Shown here in pieces: positions 11,565 to 23,050 of a stretch of DNA of 64,000 nucleotides (the first letter of the stretch is position 1; each line of letters opens with the position of its first letter). The DNA is taken from contig CM055899.1 of NCBI GenBank assembly GCA_029582155.1, positions 75,083,522 to 75,147,521 on the forward strand. The letters are read 5' to 3'. A program made the position numbers and the translations under genes. A model generated the notes under the pieces. The model did no database searches. It saw nothing but the letters and a program-made list of their open reading frames with translations, and was not told where the DNA came from. The DNA comes from Panopea generosa (taxonomy: Eukaryota; Mollusca; Bivalvia; Adapedonta; Hiatellidae).

Positions 11565-14500
11565 TTAAGGAGGAATATACCTTTTAATTTATTTTCGAAA
11601 TCAAGGGAATATTTGGTATGTAATGAAACTAAAAGTAATTTCCAATTTGAATATGCTTTTTTTTCTGCGGTAAATATAACACTTCTTTACCTATGACGTC
11701 GTAAACATGGCCATGTTTGGTCTTTTTGACGTTCCGATTTATAGCAGCAAAATCGCGTATTTGTCGACCTCAGTCAAGTTATACCGAATGTACAGAATCG
11801 AAACACATATCACCACGAACACATTCAACGGATATATGAATTTACATATGCAAAAATTACGACGAATGCCACATTTTGAAAATATAAGCGAAAAACGGAA
11901 ATGATTATTTTCTCGATTTTTTCGAAAAAAATGCTTCAAATCAAATTTACCAAAAAACAAACCGAGCGATTTTGGAATAATTTTTATTTGATTTCTAACA
12001 ATATGCTTCACAGTGATTGTGAGATTTTTATAACAATTGACAAACTAAATTTTTTTTTTTTAATTATTTAACCCCACCCTACGTCAAAAAAGACATCAAC
12101 ATATTGCATAATTCTACGCGTTTTCCATAAGATTTTCGGCAGTTGATTAAGGTTTAATTATTTTCTAAATCAGTGGTTCTATTAGTATATTATGAAACTA
12201 AAAGAAATTCCCAATGTGAATATGTATTTTTGCAGCGGTTAATAGAATATATATTTATAAGTGACGTCGTAATCATGGCCATGTTCAGCCTTTTTGACGT
12301 CCCAATGTATAGCAGCAAAATCGCGTATTTTTTCGACCTCAGTTGAGTTATTCCTAATACACAGAATAGAAACATATATCACCATGTACACATTTGACGG
12401 ATGTATGCATTTACAGATGCAAAAATTATGACGAACGCCACATTTTGAAAACACTAGCGAAAAACGGAAACTATTTGTTCTCTCGATTTTTTCGTAAAAA
12501 CGGCTTCAAATCAAAATTACCAATAATCAAATCAAGCGAATTTTGCATTATTTTTATGTTTTCATACTATATATTGTACAATAATTTTGAGATTTTTAGA
12601 AAAATTGACAGACTAGATTGTTTATGATATTCAATTATTTAACCCTACCTACGTCAAAAGAACGCTTTGATGCAAACGTCAACGTCGGTATAGCGCATGA
12701 GGTATACGTTTTGTGATAATTAAAAAAGTTTGTTCTTACCATTATATTAGTATTTTGTGCACACTAGTTATATATACTTCTGCTGTTTAGTGGCAACTAA
12801 TTTGTATATAGCATTTATGATAGCGTGTCTGTTTGGTGTACGTACAAAACCGTCATTTTTTTTTCACTTACAGGGAACTGGATTCGAAAACAATATTCTC
12901 ATTTCTGACTAGCTCCACGACTGCTAGTGAAATGTGGACATCACGGTTGTCAATTATTAGAATAACAGGTCTTGCCTTTCTAAAATTCGGAGCAAACTGT
13001 TACACATACATAAAATGAGCTTGAAACAATACCGTCTATGATGAGCAGTGAAAAGCCACGATCCAGGTATATTGTCATTGAACGCACGTAGGAGCATTGG
13101 GCTGGGTGTAAGGGTGGCTTTTCACTGCTCATCATAGACGGAATTGTTTCAAGCTCATTTTATGAATGTGTACTGAACAGTTTGCTCCGAACTTTAGAAA
13201 GGCCAGACCTGTTTTTCTAATAATTGACAACCGTGATGTCCACATTTCACTAGCAGTCGTGGAGCTAGTCAGAAATGAGAATATTGTTTTCGAATCCAGT
13301 TCCCTGTAAGTGAAAAAAAAATGACGGTTCTGTACGTGCACCAAACAGACACGCTATCATAAATGCTATATACAAATTAGTTGCCACTAAACAGCAGAAG
13401 TATATATAACTTGTGTGTACAAAATACTAATTTAATGGTAAGAACAAACTTGTTTAATTATCACTAAACGTATACCTCATGCGCTATACCGACGTTGACG
13501 TTTGCTTTAAAGCGTTTTTTGACGTAGGGTAGGGTTAAATAATTGAATATCATAAAAAATCTAGCTTGTCAATTTTTCTAAAAATCTTACAATAATTATA
13601 CAATATATAGTATAAAATCATATAAAAATTATGCAAAATTCGCTTGATTTGTTTTGTGGTAATTTTGATTTGAAGCCGTTTTCGAAAAAAATCGAGAAAA
13701 AAATAGTTTCCGTTTTTCGCTAGTATTTTCAAAATGTGAGGTTCGTCGTAATTTTTGCATTTGTAAATCAATACATCCGTCAGATGTGTACATGGTGATA
13801 TATGTTTCTATTCTGTGTATTAGGAATAACTCAACTGAGATCGAAAAATATGCGATTTGGCTGCTATACATTGGTACGTCAAAAAGGCTGATCATGGCCA
13901 TGATTACGACGTCACATATAAATATATATTCTATTGACCGCTGCAAAAAAATACATATTACTTCTAGTTTCATAATATACTAATTGAACCACTGATTTAG
14001 AAAATATTTTAACCTTAATCAACCGCCAAAAATCTTATGGAAAACGCGTAGAATTATGCAATATGTTGACGTCTTTTTTGACGTAGGGTGGGGTTTAAAA
14101 ATTAAAAAAAAAGAAAAATCTAGTTTGTCAATTGTTCTAAAAATCTCACAATCACTGTGAAGCATATTGTTAGAAATCAAATAAAAATTATTCCAAAATC
14201 GCTCGGTTTGTTTTTTTGGTAATTTTGATTTGAAGCATGTTTTTCGAAAAAATCGAGAAAATAATAATTCCGTTTTTCGCTAATATTTTTTCGAATTTGG
14301 CGTTCGTCGTAATTATTGCATATGTAAATTCATATATCCGTTGAATGTGTACGTGGTGATATGTGTTTCGATTCTGTACATTCGGTATAACTTGACTGAG
14401 GTCGACAAATACGCGATTTTGCTGCTATAAATCGGGACGTCAGAAAGACCAAACATGGCCATGTTTATGACGTCATAGGTAAAGAAGTGATATATTTACC

Positions 14501-14604
14501 GCAGAAAAAAAAGCATATTCAAATTGGAAATTACTTCTAGTTTCATTACATACCAAATATTCCACTGATTTCGAAAATAATTTAAAAGGTATATTCCTCC
14601 TTAA
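11565..14604. mobile_element. 3-kb palindrome / foldback-type inverted-repeat element
   Basis: The left arm (11565-13059) and right arm (13114-14604) are inverted complements nearly end to end, separated by a 54-nt loop. The outer ends are TTAAGGAGGAATATACC and its complement; the inner ends are TGATGAGCAGTGAAAAGCCAC and its complement, centred on the loop. Each arm contains two diverged copies of a ~0.6 kb unit (about 11610-12070 and 12180-12650 on the left), sharing the blocks GACGTCGTAA, CATGGCCATGTT, ATAGCAGCAAAATCGCG and AGCGAAAAACGGAAA. No transposase is recognisable. Short open frames on both arms (12833-13018 plus, 13132-13344 minus) are mirror copies of each other. Foldback elements have long internally repetitive inverted arms, which fits; a head-to-head duplication is the alternative. 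Confidence 0.85.
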
Positions 14605-14859
14605 ACCTAGTACGATAGTACTTGTATATGACTAATATACAGTTCAATGTACAATATGGATTTTAATTGCATGAGTAAAAGCTGGTATTGACGAGACGCC
14701 GCAGGCTTTTTAAAACTTAACTGATGGTTCATTAATCCTTCGGTCATTTTTTTAAAGTTTTAATTCAAGTCAGTTTTACTCTTCCGGGTGATAGCTTATG
14801 TGTTTATTTGATCACTGAGAAAGGTTGCAAAGGAAAAAAATCAAAATTAAGTGCATCAC

Positions 14860-15270
14860 TAGGAACAAGTTTTGTTTATTTCTTTTTCAAGTTAATGTTC
14901 GTCTTTTTCCGATAAACACCTATGTCAGAAAACGGAGATTCACGAATTCGCGGATTCGCGTCTGTCGGTATTACATAGCATGGGGGACTGTGGGAAATGA
15001 GTTTAGATTTTAAATAGCCATTTTTGGTTAGATAGTTTTTTTAGAACAAAATTTTATTCACCTCAGTGTATTAATGAACTGGAACCTACGAGCTAATTTA
15101 TTGCACTGACGCGACGAATCGTTATATTAAATTAAACATAAAATTACTTTTTTAATAACTGTACTAAACAAAGCACCCTTAGCAGCCTTTAATAGTGACA
15201 GCGATAAAATTGTTCGTGACGTAATAGCGCGTGCGATAATATCAAGCGATGTTTGCAAACTTAGGAGTGG
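14860..15270 (+). repeat. Dispersed repeat R2, copy 1
   Basis: Shares ordered blocks with 35080-35480: CCGATAAACACCT, GTCGGTA, GGGGACTGT, TTAGATAGTTTTTTT, CTCAGTGTATTAATGAACTG, AATAACTGTACTAAACAAA and TAATAGCGCGTGCGA. Partial copies follow at 15500-15730 and 18050-18130. It is probably a transposable element family; short open frames in the copies are not conserved in frame. Confidence 0.75.
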
Positions 15271-15499
15271 CGGGCAGAATTTTCCACTACGTAGAAATCA
15301 TAAATACTACAAGTACATCAACAATTTTAAACACACATTACTGGGAATGGTTTTGTTTTGATGTCAATTTCATTCTGCAGTGTAAGAATTTTGATTTGTA
15401 TTCCTGAGTCGAATGGAATTTAAGATAATTAAAAACGAGATATTGTGAGATTTTGCGTCAATACGCGAGCGTTCACACAATCTCAATCAGTTGTCTTTC

Positions 15500-15740
15500 C
15501 TTCTCAGTGTATTAGTAAACTGCAACCCATGAGCTAATTTATTGCACGGAAGCAAATATAAGTAAACTGCAACCCATGAGCTAATTTATAGCACGGAAGT
15601 AAACGAATCATTCATATAAAAATGAAATTATTTGTAATAACTGTACAAAGAACTTATTATCTGATTCGTTGACTGTACTGAGCAAAAACCTTCTCAATGT
15701 GTAATTTGTTACGTAATAGCACGTAAATACAAGAGCGTGA
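15500..15740 (+). repeat. Dispersed repeat R2, partial copy with internal duplication
   Basis: Carries CTCAGTGTATTAGTAAACTG, AGCTAATTTATTGCACGGAAG (duplicated immediately as AGCTAATTTATAGCACGGAAG) and TAACTGTACAAAG, all matching the middle of copy 1 at 14860-15270. Confidence 0.65.
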
Positions 15741-16156
15741 TGGCGGATATTGAGCAAAAATTACCTGACCAAACAAGCATATATATTTCAGGCATGGAAT
15801 AAATAATGATGGTATTTGTTTGTAATTAGTGCGTGATAGTATTTGTTTATCAATTATTATTTTTGGTCTTTAAATTGAGCGTGCGTGTTTGTACCTCAAT
15901 TACCATTGTTAATTATCACCTATTATTGAAATTAAGTGCATTGATCAGTTTATAATATGTTACTTTATTTTTTTTTAATCGAATTTTGATGATTTTCCAT
16001 GAAATGATAGGAAACATGTATTGAACAAAATAAAGTTTTAAACACATTATCTTTCATAATTTATATCGGTATTATGATCTAATTTCTATACTTGTACATG
16101 AAATGAATGGGAAACATGTATTAAAGTATTTAAAAAAAACCCATACATTTCATATA

Positions 16157-16206
16157 TGGTACGAAACCTCCTGAAATGGTACGAAACCACCCGGTACGAA
16201 ACCTCC
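16157..16206. repeat. GGTACGAAACC short repeat, 3 copies
   Basis: The word GGTACGAAACCTCC or GGTACGAAACCACC occurs three times within 50 bp. It lies directly left of a dispersed repeat. Confidence 0.6.
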
Positions 16207-16264
16207 AACAACCAAATAATATATGCTGCCGACGCTCATGAAAAAGATATATTAAAAATTATAA

Positions 16265-16625
16265 AAAAAACAAGAAATGTCACTGTTAAGTGTCACATGC
16301 CCCCCAACATGTCATGATGTTATGTTGATCATTTGTAGCAAGAATCATTAAAATTCATCTATGCATGACAAAGTTACAAGCCAGAAACGAAATCTCACAT
16401 AAACTGAAAGTGTTGCCAAACAAACTGAAATTGTGACCTTGACCTTTGAGGTACGGGTGTGAGTCTTACTTGCGACACGTCGTCATGTTCTGTTGATCAT
16501 TTGTTGCAAGTGTCAACAAAATCCCTCTATGCATGACAAAGTTACAGGCCGGAAACGAAATACCGGACGGAAGGACGGACGGACGCGATTACTATATGCC
16601 CCCCAAAAAACCCTTGTTTATGGGC
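16265..16625 (+). repeat. Dispersed repeat with GACCTTGACCTTTGAGG core
   Basis: Starts AACAAGAAATGTCACTGTTA, contains two internal related blocks (CATGTCATGATGTTATGTTG / CGTCGTCATGTTCTGTTGATC, each followed by CTATGCATGACAAAGTTACA), a TGACCTTGACCTTTGAGG core and a GGACGGACGGACG tail leading to ATATGCCCCCC. This layout is a frequent non-coding repeat style in mollusc genomes. A related repeat is at 31390-31735. Confidence 0.75.
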
Positions 16626-17103
16626 CCCTGATACAACGGTCCCGATCCGCCCGACACATGCTAAAACTAAACTGGTACGTCATCTGGGCTACGTTCAGTT
16701 CGTTAAATGTTTAGCTAACGTATTTTCCTGGACACTAGCCCGCTAAACCTCAAATTATCACACAGCACTCAATATTTAGGGAACCAGACATAAAAATATG
16801 CTACCCAATTATACGGAGGATACGGAAATACCCGATGTTTCATGATTGCTGTTTACGGTGCTGAACGCAGCCCAGAATAACACTGCAGACGACAATTGGC
16901 GGAGATTATCGAACATAATACAAGTAAGCAAACAGAATAAAGAAATGCACATTTTCGTTCTAAGTTTTTGTACATTTTTAAATATAAGCCATTAAGGGGT
17001 TTATAGGAATATAACAAACACATTTAATTTTAACCATTTTTGTTAATATTGTCAAAACTGTTTGGGAAAGTTTTTGGGGGAGTTTAATGGGGGCTTCAAG
17101 GTG

Positions 17104-17300
17104 TGGAGCGGGTGGTCTAGTGGTAGGGCACCGAACCCATGATCGGAGGGTCGTGGGTTCAATCCGCTGCCACGGCTATGTGTCCTTGAGCAAGACACTT
17201 TTCCGCATATGCTTAGTACTGGTTCTAACCAGGAAGACTTCGAGCGTGATTTGCCCAAGTTGTAAGAACTTGTTTCACAATCAAAGTAAAATAAATAAGT
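17104..17300 (+). mobile_element. tRNA-derived SINE, family B
   Basis: The head GGTGGTCTAGTGGTAGGGCA resembles the A box of a tRNA, and GGGTTCAATCC resembles the B box. The body has the diagnostic CTTGAGCAAGACACTTTTCC and CTTAGTACTGGTTCTAACC blocks. The acceptor stem does not pair as in a working tRNA, so this is a SINE. Other copies: 17886-18046 (+), 39785-40010 (-), 41220-41335 (+), 41335-41425 (-) and 41795-41945 (-). Confidence 0.85.
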
Positions 17301-17465
17301 TCAAACTAAACTCTGGAGAAACAAATATGCAATGACATGTTTCTCACACTGCTGCAAGTGGGCCAAACTGGACTTTATATACTGGACTCTTCCAAACCCA
17401 AAAGCCACACAGTCAATTTCCATGAATACATTTTACCTATTTATTCTGATAGAGCAGAAATGTTA

Positions 17466-17580
17466 CGTGCAATCAGAACTGGATCTACACTGTTTTCTGG
17501 TTCTACACTGTTTTCTGGATCTACACTGATTTCTGGTTCTACACTGTTGTCTGGTTCTACACTGATTTCTGGTTTTACCA
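17466..17580 (+). repeat. 18-bp tandem repeat (TTCTGGTTCTACACTG)
   Basis: Six or so copies of an 18-bp unit. The period is a multiple of three, so the plus strand reads STLFSG/STLISG repeats and the minus strand PENSVE/PEISVD repeats. These frames are products of the array. The array abuts a fragment of the TTAA-flanked MITE family at 17584-17637. Confidence 0.85.
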
Positions 17581-17583
17581 TTT

Positions 17584-17637
17584 TTTCAAAGCCTTCTATA
17601 TTAGAGGTGTTCAAAGGTGTCCATATGAAGTAAAGGG
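17584..17637. mobile_element. Fragment of TTAA-flanked MITE family P
   Basis: TCAAAGCCTTCTATATTAGAGG, CAAAGGTGTCCATATGAAGT and AAAGGGTT match the right end of the elements at 34624-34789 and 61449-61689. The left end is missing and the terminal TTAA has become TTGA. Confidence 0.65.
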
Positions 17638-17885
17638 TTGAACTGTACATATGGTCACCATTATGAAATGTCCTACAGAATATGGTGGTTTCTGTATAAA
17701 GACGGGAGTTCCCCTATGTGTACTTAGGCGGCCTCTCCCAGTAATATTATCTAATTAAAAAAAACCCGTCTTTTGTCATTACCATCATAGAACGAAAGCA
17801 GTCCAGGATTGCCAATGGCAAAATGGTGTGCTATGTGCAGTAGTGCAGGTGCTGTATCAATGACGAGTCGTTTATGAAATGGGAT

Positions 17886-18046
17886 TTTGTGGAGCGTGTG
17901 GTCCAGTGGTAGAGCACCGAACCCATGATCGGAGGGTCATGGGTTTGATCCTTCGCCACAGCTATGTGTGCTGTCCTTGTGCAAGACACTTTATCCGCAT
18001 ATGCTTAGTACTGGTTCTAACCAGGAAGACGTATAAACGGGTTTCG
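17886..18046 (+). mobile_element. tRNA-derived SINE, family B
   Basis: TGGTCCAGTGGTAGAGCACC (A box region), GGGTTTGATCC (B box region), then GTGCAAGACACTTTATCCGC and AGTACTGGTTCTAACCAGG. A fragment of dispersed repeat R2 (TGATAAACACCTAGAAAACG) follows immediately at about 18055. Confidence 0.8.
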
Positions 18047-18129
18047 TTTACAAGTTAATGGTCGTCTCTTTCTGATAAACACCTAGAAAACGGGGAGTCA
18101 CGAAGCTTGTTCGGAACTTTTTCGAAGCA

Positions 18130-18980
18130 AAACAAATAAGTTTAAACTGATTGGGATTTTGTTAAAAATCTACCGCCTGTAAATCAAGTCTTAACTTATT
18201 TAAATCAGAGATATAATACATTATTGATCATTATTATGTCTCTGTTCAAATGAACTATCAGACGCCAACGTGAAATTATATGCTTTGCATACTGATTATT
18301 CGATAATAATTGAAAAGAATGAATATATAGAACAAATACAGATTTGTATATACGAGTAACGCATTTCTGTTTTTTAAAAAAATCTGTGTTTACGACCGTA
18401 GACCATATTGTCATCAAAACAATACAATTCCCAGAAATTTAAGTTTAAAATTGTTGAAGTACTTGTGATTACAGAATGTGTATACTGCAGCTAAAATAAC
18501 GACAAATAACAATATTTCCTTAAAACCTCAATATCTTTAATTAAAGAGCATTTTGCATGATCCAAACATGTTTAAACATCTGAGATTACATACAACTTAC
18601 AGTTTATATACAAGAAAACAGTTGCCTGTGAATTATGAATTTGCAAATTATGAACCCTTCGTGTGCTGTTTCATCAACATATAGTCAGCAGATGCAAGTT
18701 TCCTATCCTTCTATACAAGTCCTTGATTGAACTTAGTACTTTTTAACACAAAACTACTATTAACTATCTCAGATGCTGAATAAGGTAGTGTTCAAGTGAT
18801 GGTAATGATGTGTATATATGGATGTCTTGAGATAGCAGTTGATTTTGGCCTGGAGCTTGCCCCAAAATCTATAGTACCGAAGTGGGATTTCTGATGCTAT
18901 CCACTTAGCTGGCTGCCAACTTCCTAAAAGTGCATATCTACTTTTGGCTGGCTGCCAACCCAGGCCCCCAGATGATACTT
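18130..18980. other. No gene recognised
   Basis: A+T-rich. A minus-strand open frame of 70 codons at 18205-18417 and one of 73 codons at 18769-18990 (with an internally repeated text GSWQPAK) have no identifiable domain; the second contains a short duplicated block GGCTGGCTGCCAAC. Confidence 0.45.
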
Positions 18981-18984
18981 CAAA

Positions 18985-19685
18985 ACTCAAATTGAATAAT
19001 AATTATGCTTAAATGGATGAAAAAAATGGGAATTTTCTGTTTTCCCATAGTATCCCTATGTAAAATTCTAAGTCTCCTTACTGGGCCCCAATAAATATTA
19101 GCCCCTTAATTCCTATCTTCATTCAAACCCCTACACAAAGGGATAATTTATGCCAAATATGAACAAATCTGACTTACCGGCCGGTTCTTAAGAAAACAAT
19201 TTTTGTAATTCCTAATTTTTACCCATTTTGGGGCCTTTCTGACCCGTCAAGACAAATCTGAACCGCATTCACCAAACAAGGCTTATGTGAAAATATAGGC
19301 AAAATCAGTTCCTTTAAAAAAAAAGAAAAGAAAAGTTTATTATAAATAACATTTGTCCCCTAAGTGAACCCTTGGGACGGGGTCACTTTAACCCCAGGTT
19401 ATCACCACTACAAAAATATTTTCAAAATCTGTTGGGCAGTTCATGAGAAGATTTTTTAAGTTTTGGACTATTTTTAATTATGGCAGCCATCTTGAATTTC
19501 AGAACGAAAAAAATTCTTCCATATAGTCTCCTATACAATATCACATCCATGTGAAGTTTGAGTTAATTTTGCCTAGTGATTTCAGAAAAAATGCTGCTAA
19601 TAGATGACAGACAACCGACGACAGAAGAGAACGATGTGCCATTGCATTAGCCCTTCTGGCCAAAGATTGGCCAGTAGATCTAAAA
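18985..19685. repeat. Dispersed repeat R3 (long copy)
   Basis: Contains the ordered blocks TTTTCCCATAGTATCCCTATG, CTTACTGGGCCCCAA, AAACCCCTACACAAAGGGAT, TGCCAAATATGAACAAATC and GGTTCTTAAGAAAAC, later CATCTTGAATTTC, GACAGACAACCGACGACAG and CCCTTCTGGCCAAAGATTGG. Shorter related copies are at 60690-61040 and 63140-63450. It is a non-coding family common in style to mollusc genomes. Confidence 0.75.
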
Positions 19686-19689
19686 ATGA

Positions 19690-20550
19690 TAACAGGTAAA
19701 ATTATCATCCGTCAGAGGTAAACAATTGATATCTTATCAATAACTTTTAAAGAGGCCTATGCATTTAAATAACATGTTGTCTGTAGCTGTATAATCAGTT
19801 AAGGCCCTTTTTTTACTTAAAATCAATTACAGGGGGCATTGGTATCAACAGACACATTTCCTTCTTTTTTGTTTTTTCTACAAGGTGGTAATTGATAGAA
19901 AGCTTGGCATTTCTGAAAATGATATGGGGTCGAGCTTTATTACTAATCTAATATCTTGGAACTGAACAAAAAATCTTTGAGTTGAACTGTCATACACGAC
20001 ATAATGACACATATCTCGGAGCTACAGCCAAACAAATTCTGAAGCTACCAATCTCTCACTTGGTTTTATTAGTCAAAACATATTTTCCCACATTTGGCTG
20101 GGGATGTGTTCCGAGTCGCATCATGTATCAACTTGAGGTTTAGCTCTGTTGTGGATTTACCAATATACATTATATAAATTAAGTCTGTGCACTTAAACGC
20201 AAAATACTAACTCGCAGTTCAATTAAAAAAATTTTTTTTAAAAAATATATTGACAGGATATATTATTTACAGGCTGAAATCACTTAAGAGACGATATATT
20301 TTTTTCTTGCAAAGGATTTTAAGTTTACTGTTCAATTGTACATTGTGGAGTAGGTATTTATTTTTACAACATTATTCGCAATTCTTTGTTATTTTTGAAA
20401 ACATGCAAACTACACAATAAATACTTGCAGTTATGTTCATTTACTTTCCTTCTACTTGTAAATTGTATATAGTTGAGTAACTCTATGCCTAAATACAGAA
20501 TACAATCTGCCTCCTATAACAGATAAATTTTTATATATTTTTTTTTAATT
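19690..20550. other. No gene recognised
   Basis: A+T-rich; no exon, domain or repeat match noticed. Confidence 0.4.
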
Positions 20551-20555
20551 GGGTT

Positions 20556-20775
20556 TAACGCCATTTTCAACACAATTCAGATTATATAAATTTTGGCATA
20601 TCCAGTTTTACTGTTTGGGGAAGAAGACGGACAGAGAAGAACCACCGTCCTTCCGCAAGTAGCTGCAAACTTTCTCACATAAAGTTTTTGGAGGAGTGAG
20701 CAGGACTCGAACCTATGACCTTAGGGGTGAGAGGTAAGTGATCTTTAGACCAAAATCTTAATCAGTTGCCTTTCC
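20556..20775 (-). mobile_element. tRNA-derived SINE, family A
   Basis: On the minus strand the family begins with a class-II (Leu/Ser-like) tRNA head of the type GTGGCCGAGTGGTCTAAGGC, then CACTTACCTCTCAC, a GTTCGAGTCC-type B box, the block CTTTATGTGAGAAAGTTTGC, AGTTACTTGCAGAAGGA and a GGTTTAACGCCATTTTCAACAC-type tail on the plus strand. This copy has lost most of the tRNA head. The family has about a dozen copies in the window. Confidence 0.8.
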
Positions 20776-20779
20776 TTCT

Positions 20780-22075
20780 CTATATAAACCCTTGTAAAAA
20801 GTTGTGAAAATGCACACAAGTAAATACTGCAGTAAGAAAAGTTATGATATTTGAAACCTTTTAAGCATAGTACCACCATTGCAGAAAGAAAGTGCTTCCG
20901 TAGGGTAGTCACATAATGGCGGTTTTAAATAATCCTCATTTCTTCTTCTTTAAAAATACATTTTCCTTATTTTAATGCTCATTTTTTTATTTGAATGGCA
21001 TTATTGATGTATTTTGAACACTTTGATAGCATTATCATGTTTGAATTGTGAATTTAGAAAAAATAATTGATGCTTGGAAATTGGGGTATGAATTCATGAT
21101 TTCGGAAGTCTACTTTCACTTTGTCACCAGTGTACACACTGAGCAGAAAAAAAATCTCTTATATGACACATGAACCCTACTTTTCTCATCATATTTTGAT
21201 AGTGCAGAGGTTGACAAACAGTAAAATGTAGGTTTCACTTCTTTCATTTGGGATTCTCCATGAATGACAAGCCTTCAAACTTTTATTATTTACTATAGAA
21301 TAAAGAACAAAAATCAATGGTGGGATGACACCTATTTTAGAGAAAATTAGAATGCTTAAGAACAATGGATGAATGACTTTGGCATAAAACTCACTGTAGA
21401 GCTTAAAATTGTTGAAAGCAGCACTCAGTATAGTACAATGTGCTAGCTGATAGTTTGAAGAGGCAGGTCAAACAAGTCACAAGGCAAACCGCCCCCAAAA
21501 AAGTCGGCCACACATTATTTTTGTGCATCTTACTATCTAGAGCTTTATTCCTTTACTTGAGAACCTGAGAACTTCTAACATAATGAACAAATGAATTGCA
21601 TACTAACCCGAAAAGGTTATATGACCGAAACTAGAAAAAGTAACCATAGGAAATGGATACCTAAGCTATATGCCATTGAATTTTAACAAAAAATCAGTTG
21701 AATTCAGTTGAAAAGGGGCAAAAATGCCTGTAAAAGTTGACCGAAATTGGCAAATATCAACTCGATCTGTATTTTATAATTGCACATGAAATATCAATTA
21801 ATAACGTAGACCACATCATAAGTTGTTCATCGGAAACTAGTTTGATGGCCACAAGGACATGGACGAACAGGGGAAACTAATCCACTGAATGCCCCTTCAA
21901 ATGACTGGGGCCTAAAAAACACGAACAACTCCATATGCACAATAAACCTAGAACCTTTGTGTACCTGCAGAACTTGCAGCAAATTCTTAATCTATCAAAT
22001 ATAAAACATATAATATGTAAATATGTGTAACAAAAAACATTCCATACACACAAAGCAAAACTGTCATTCTTCAGC
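20780..22075. other. No gene recognised
   Basis: No domain or exon recognised. A 94-codon minus-strand frame at 21877-22161 runs into the adjacent SINE and tandem repeat, and is probably chance. Confidence 0.4.
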
Positions 22076-22131
22076 AAGTAACTGGTTAACCTCCTCATAT
22101 AAAGTTTTGAGACAGGGCTGGTCTCGCATCC

Positions 22132-22368
22132 ACAACCATAGTGATAAGAGGTCACAACCATAGTGATAATAGGTTACAACCATAGTGATAAGAGGTTATA
22201 ACCATAGTGATAAGAGGTCACAATCATTGTGATATTAGGTCACAACCATAGTGACGAGGTTACAACCATAGTGATAAGAGGTCACAATTATAGTGATGAG
22301 AGGTCACAACCATAGTGATAAGAGGTCACAATCATAGTGATAAGAGGTCACAACCATAGTGATAAGTG
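22132..22368. repeat. 22-bp tandem repeat, about 10 copies
   Basis: Unit ACAACCATAGTGATAAGAGG with GT, repeated with small variations (ATTAGG, GACGAGG). A family A SINE flanks it on both sides (22070-22131 and 22370-22545) and the array unit resembles the CTATGGTTGTG end of the flanking SINE, so it probably arose by expansion inside that SINE. Confidence 0.9.
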
Positions 22369-22369
22369 G

Positions 22370-22545
22370 ATTTAATGCCATTTTTAACACATTACAAGTT
22401 GTATTTGGCACATAGGGTTAAATTGGTAGAGGAGGATCTTGGGATGAATCCTTCTGCATGTAATTCATAAACTTTCTCTTAGTTTTAGGATCTAGTCTCA
22501 AACCCATGACCTCAGCTGTGAGAGGTTAAGTGGTCATTATAGATG
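22370..22545 (-). mobile_element. tRNA-derived SINE, family A (interrupted copy)
   Basis: Has the tail block GATTTAATGCCATTTTTAACAC, then CTTCTGCATGTAATTCATAAAC, CTCAAACCCATGACCTCAGC and GTGAGAGGTTAAGTGG as in other copies. The tRNA end is missing. Confidence 0.7.
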
Positions 22546-22984
22546 ACAGCACCATAGACAACTTGGGTCATGGTATCCTACACGTATGCAGGGCCGTTGC
22601 CAAAGTTTGATTTTACAGGAGGCACAATCCCATCTTTGCTCCCTGAAAAATATATTTAGCTCGTTACGCATGCATTTCCTGTGTTTTCCATATATTTAAG
22701 AGACAATTTAAGACGTTCAAATCTATAACACAAACTGCATTTCATACAACTGCCCACGTTTTACACCATTATCTTAATTATACATTGGTGTCATTCACGG
22801 GCAGCTTTATAGACCCGGCATCATAGAATCGTGAACATATTATCTCTTAGTAGATCTAAAAACAGGGCCATAACTTAGCTGAAAACAACGTGTAGGCACA
22901 GTTGTAGGGGTTCGGGGGGCAAGCTCATCCGAAACAGAAATTCTGTTACAATGTCTCAGTTGTTTTTTTTAACGTATATTTCTT

Positions 22985-23050
22985 ATTTTTAAGGGCCTAG
23001 GTTGCATATCACAAAAAAAATTTGTGAAATGCAACCCAGGTTATCCTTAA
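22985..23050. repeat. Hairpin-forming inverted repeat
   Basis: TAAGGGCCTAGGTTGCAT...TCACAAA is followed after a short A-run by TTTGTGA...ATGCAACC and GGTTATCCTTA. The core arms (GGTTGCAT, TCACAAA and complements) pair perfectly, with a mismatch between them. Confidence 0.75.

Noticed and set aside
12833..13344. 61-70 codon frames on both arms of the palindrome as genes
   Set aside because: They are mirror images created by the inverted duplication; conservation between arms reflects recent shared origin, not selection, and no domain is recognisable.
17104..17170. Functional tRNA gene
   Set aside because: A and B boxes are present but the acceptor stem does not pair and the body continues as a SINE with several copies; the same holds for the tRNA-like heads at 27400, 28250, 34490, 36475, 54740 and 63690.
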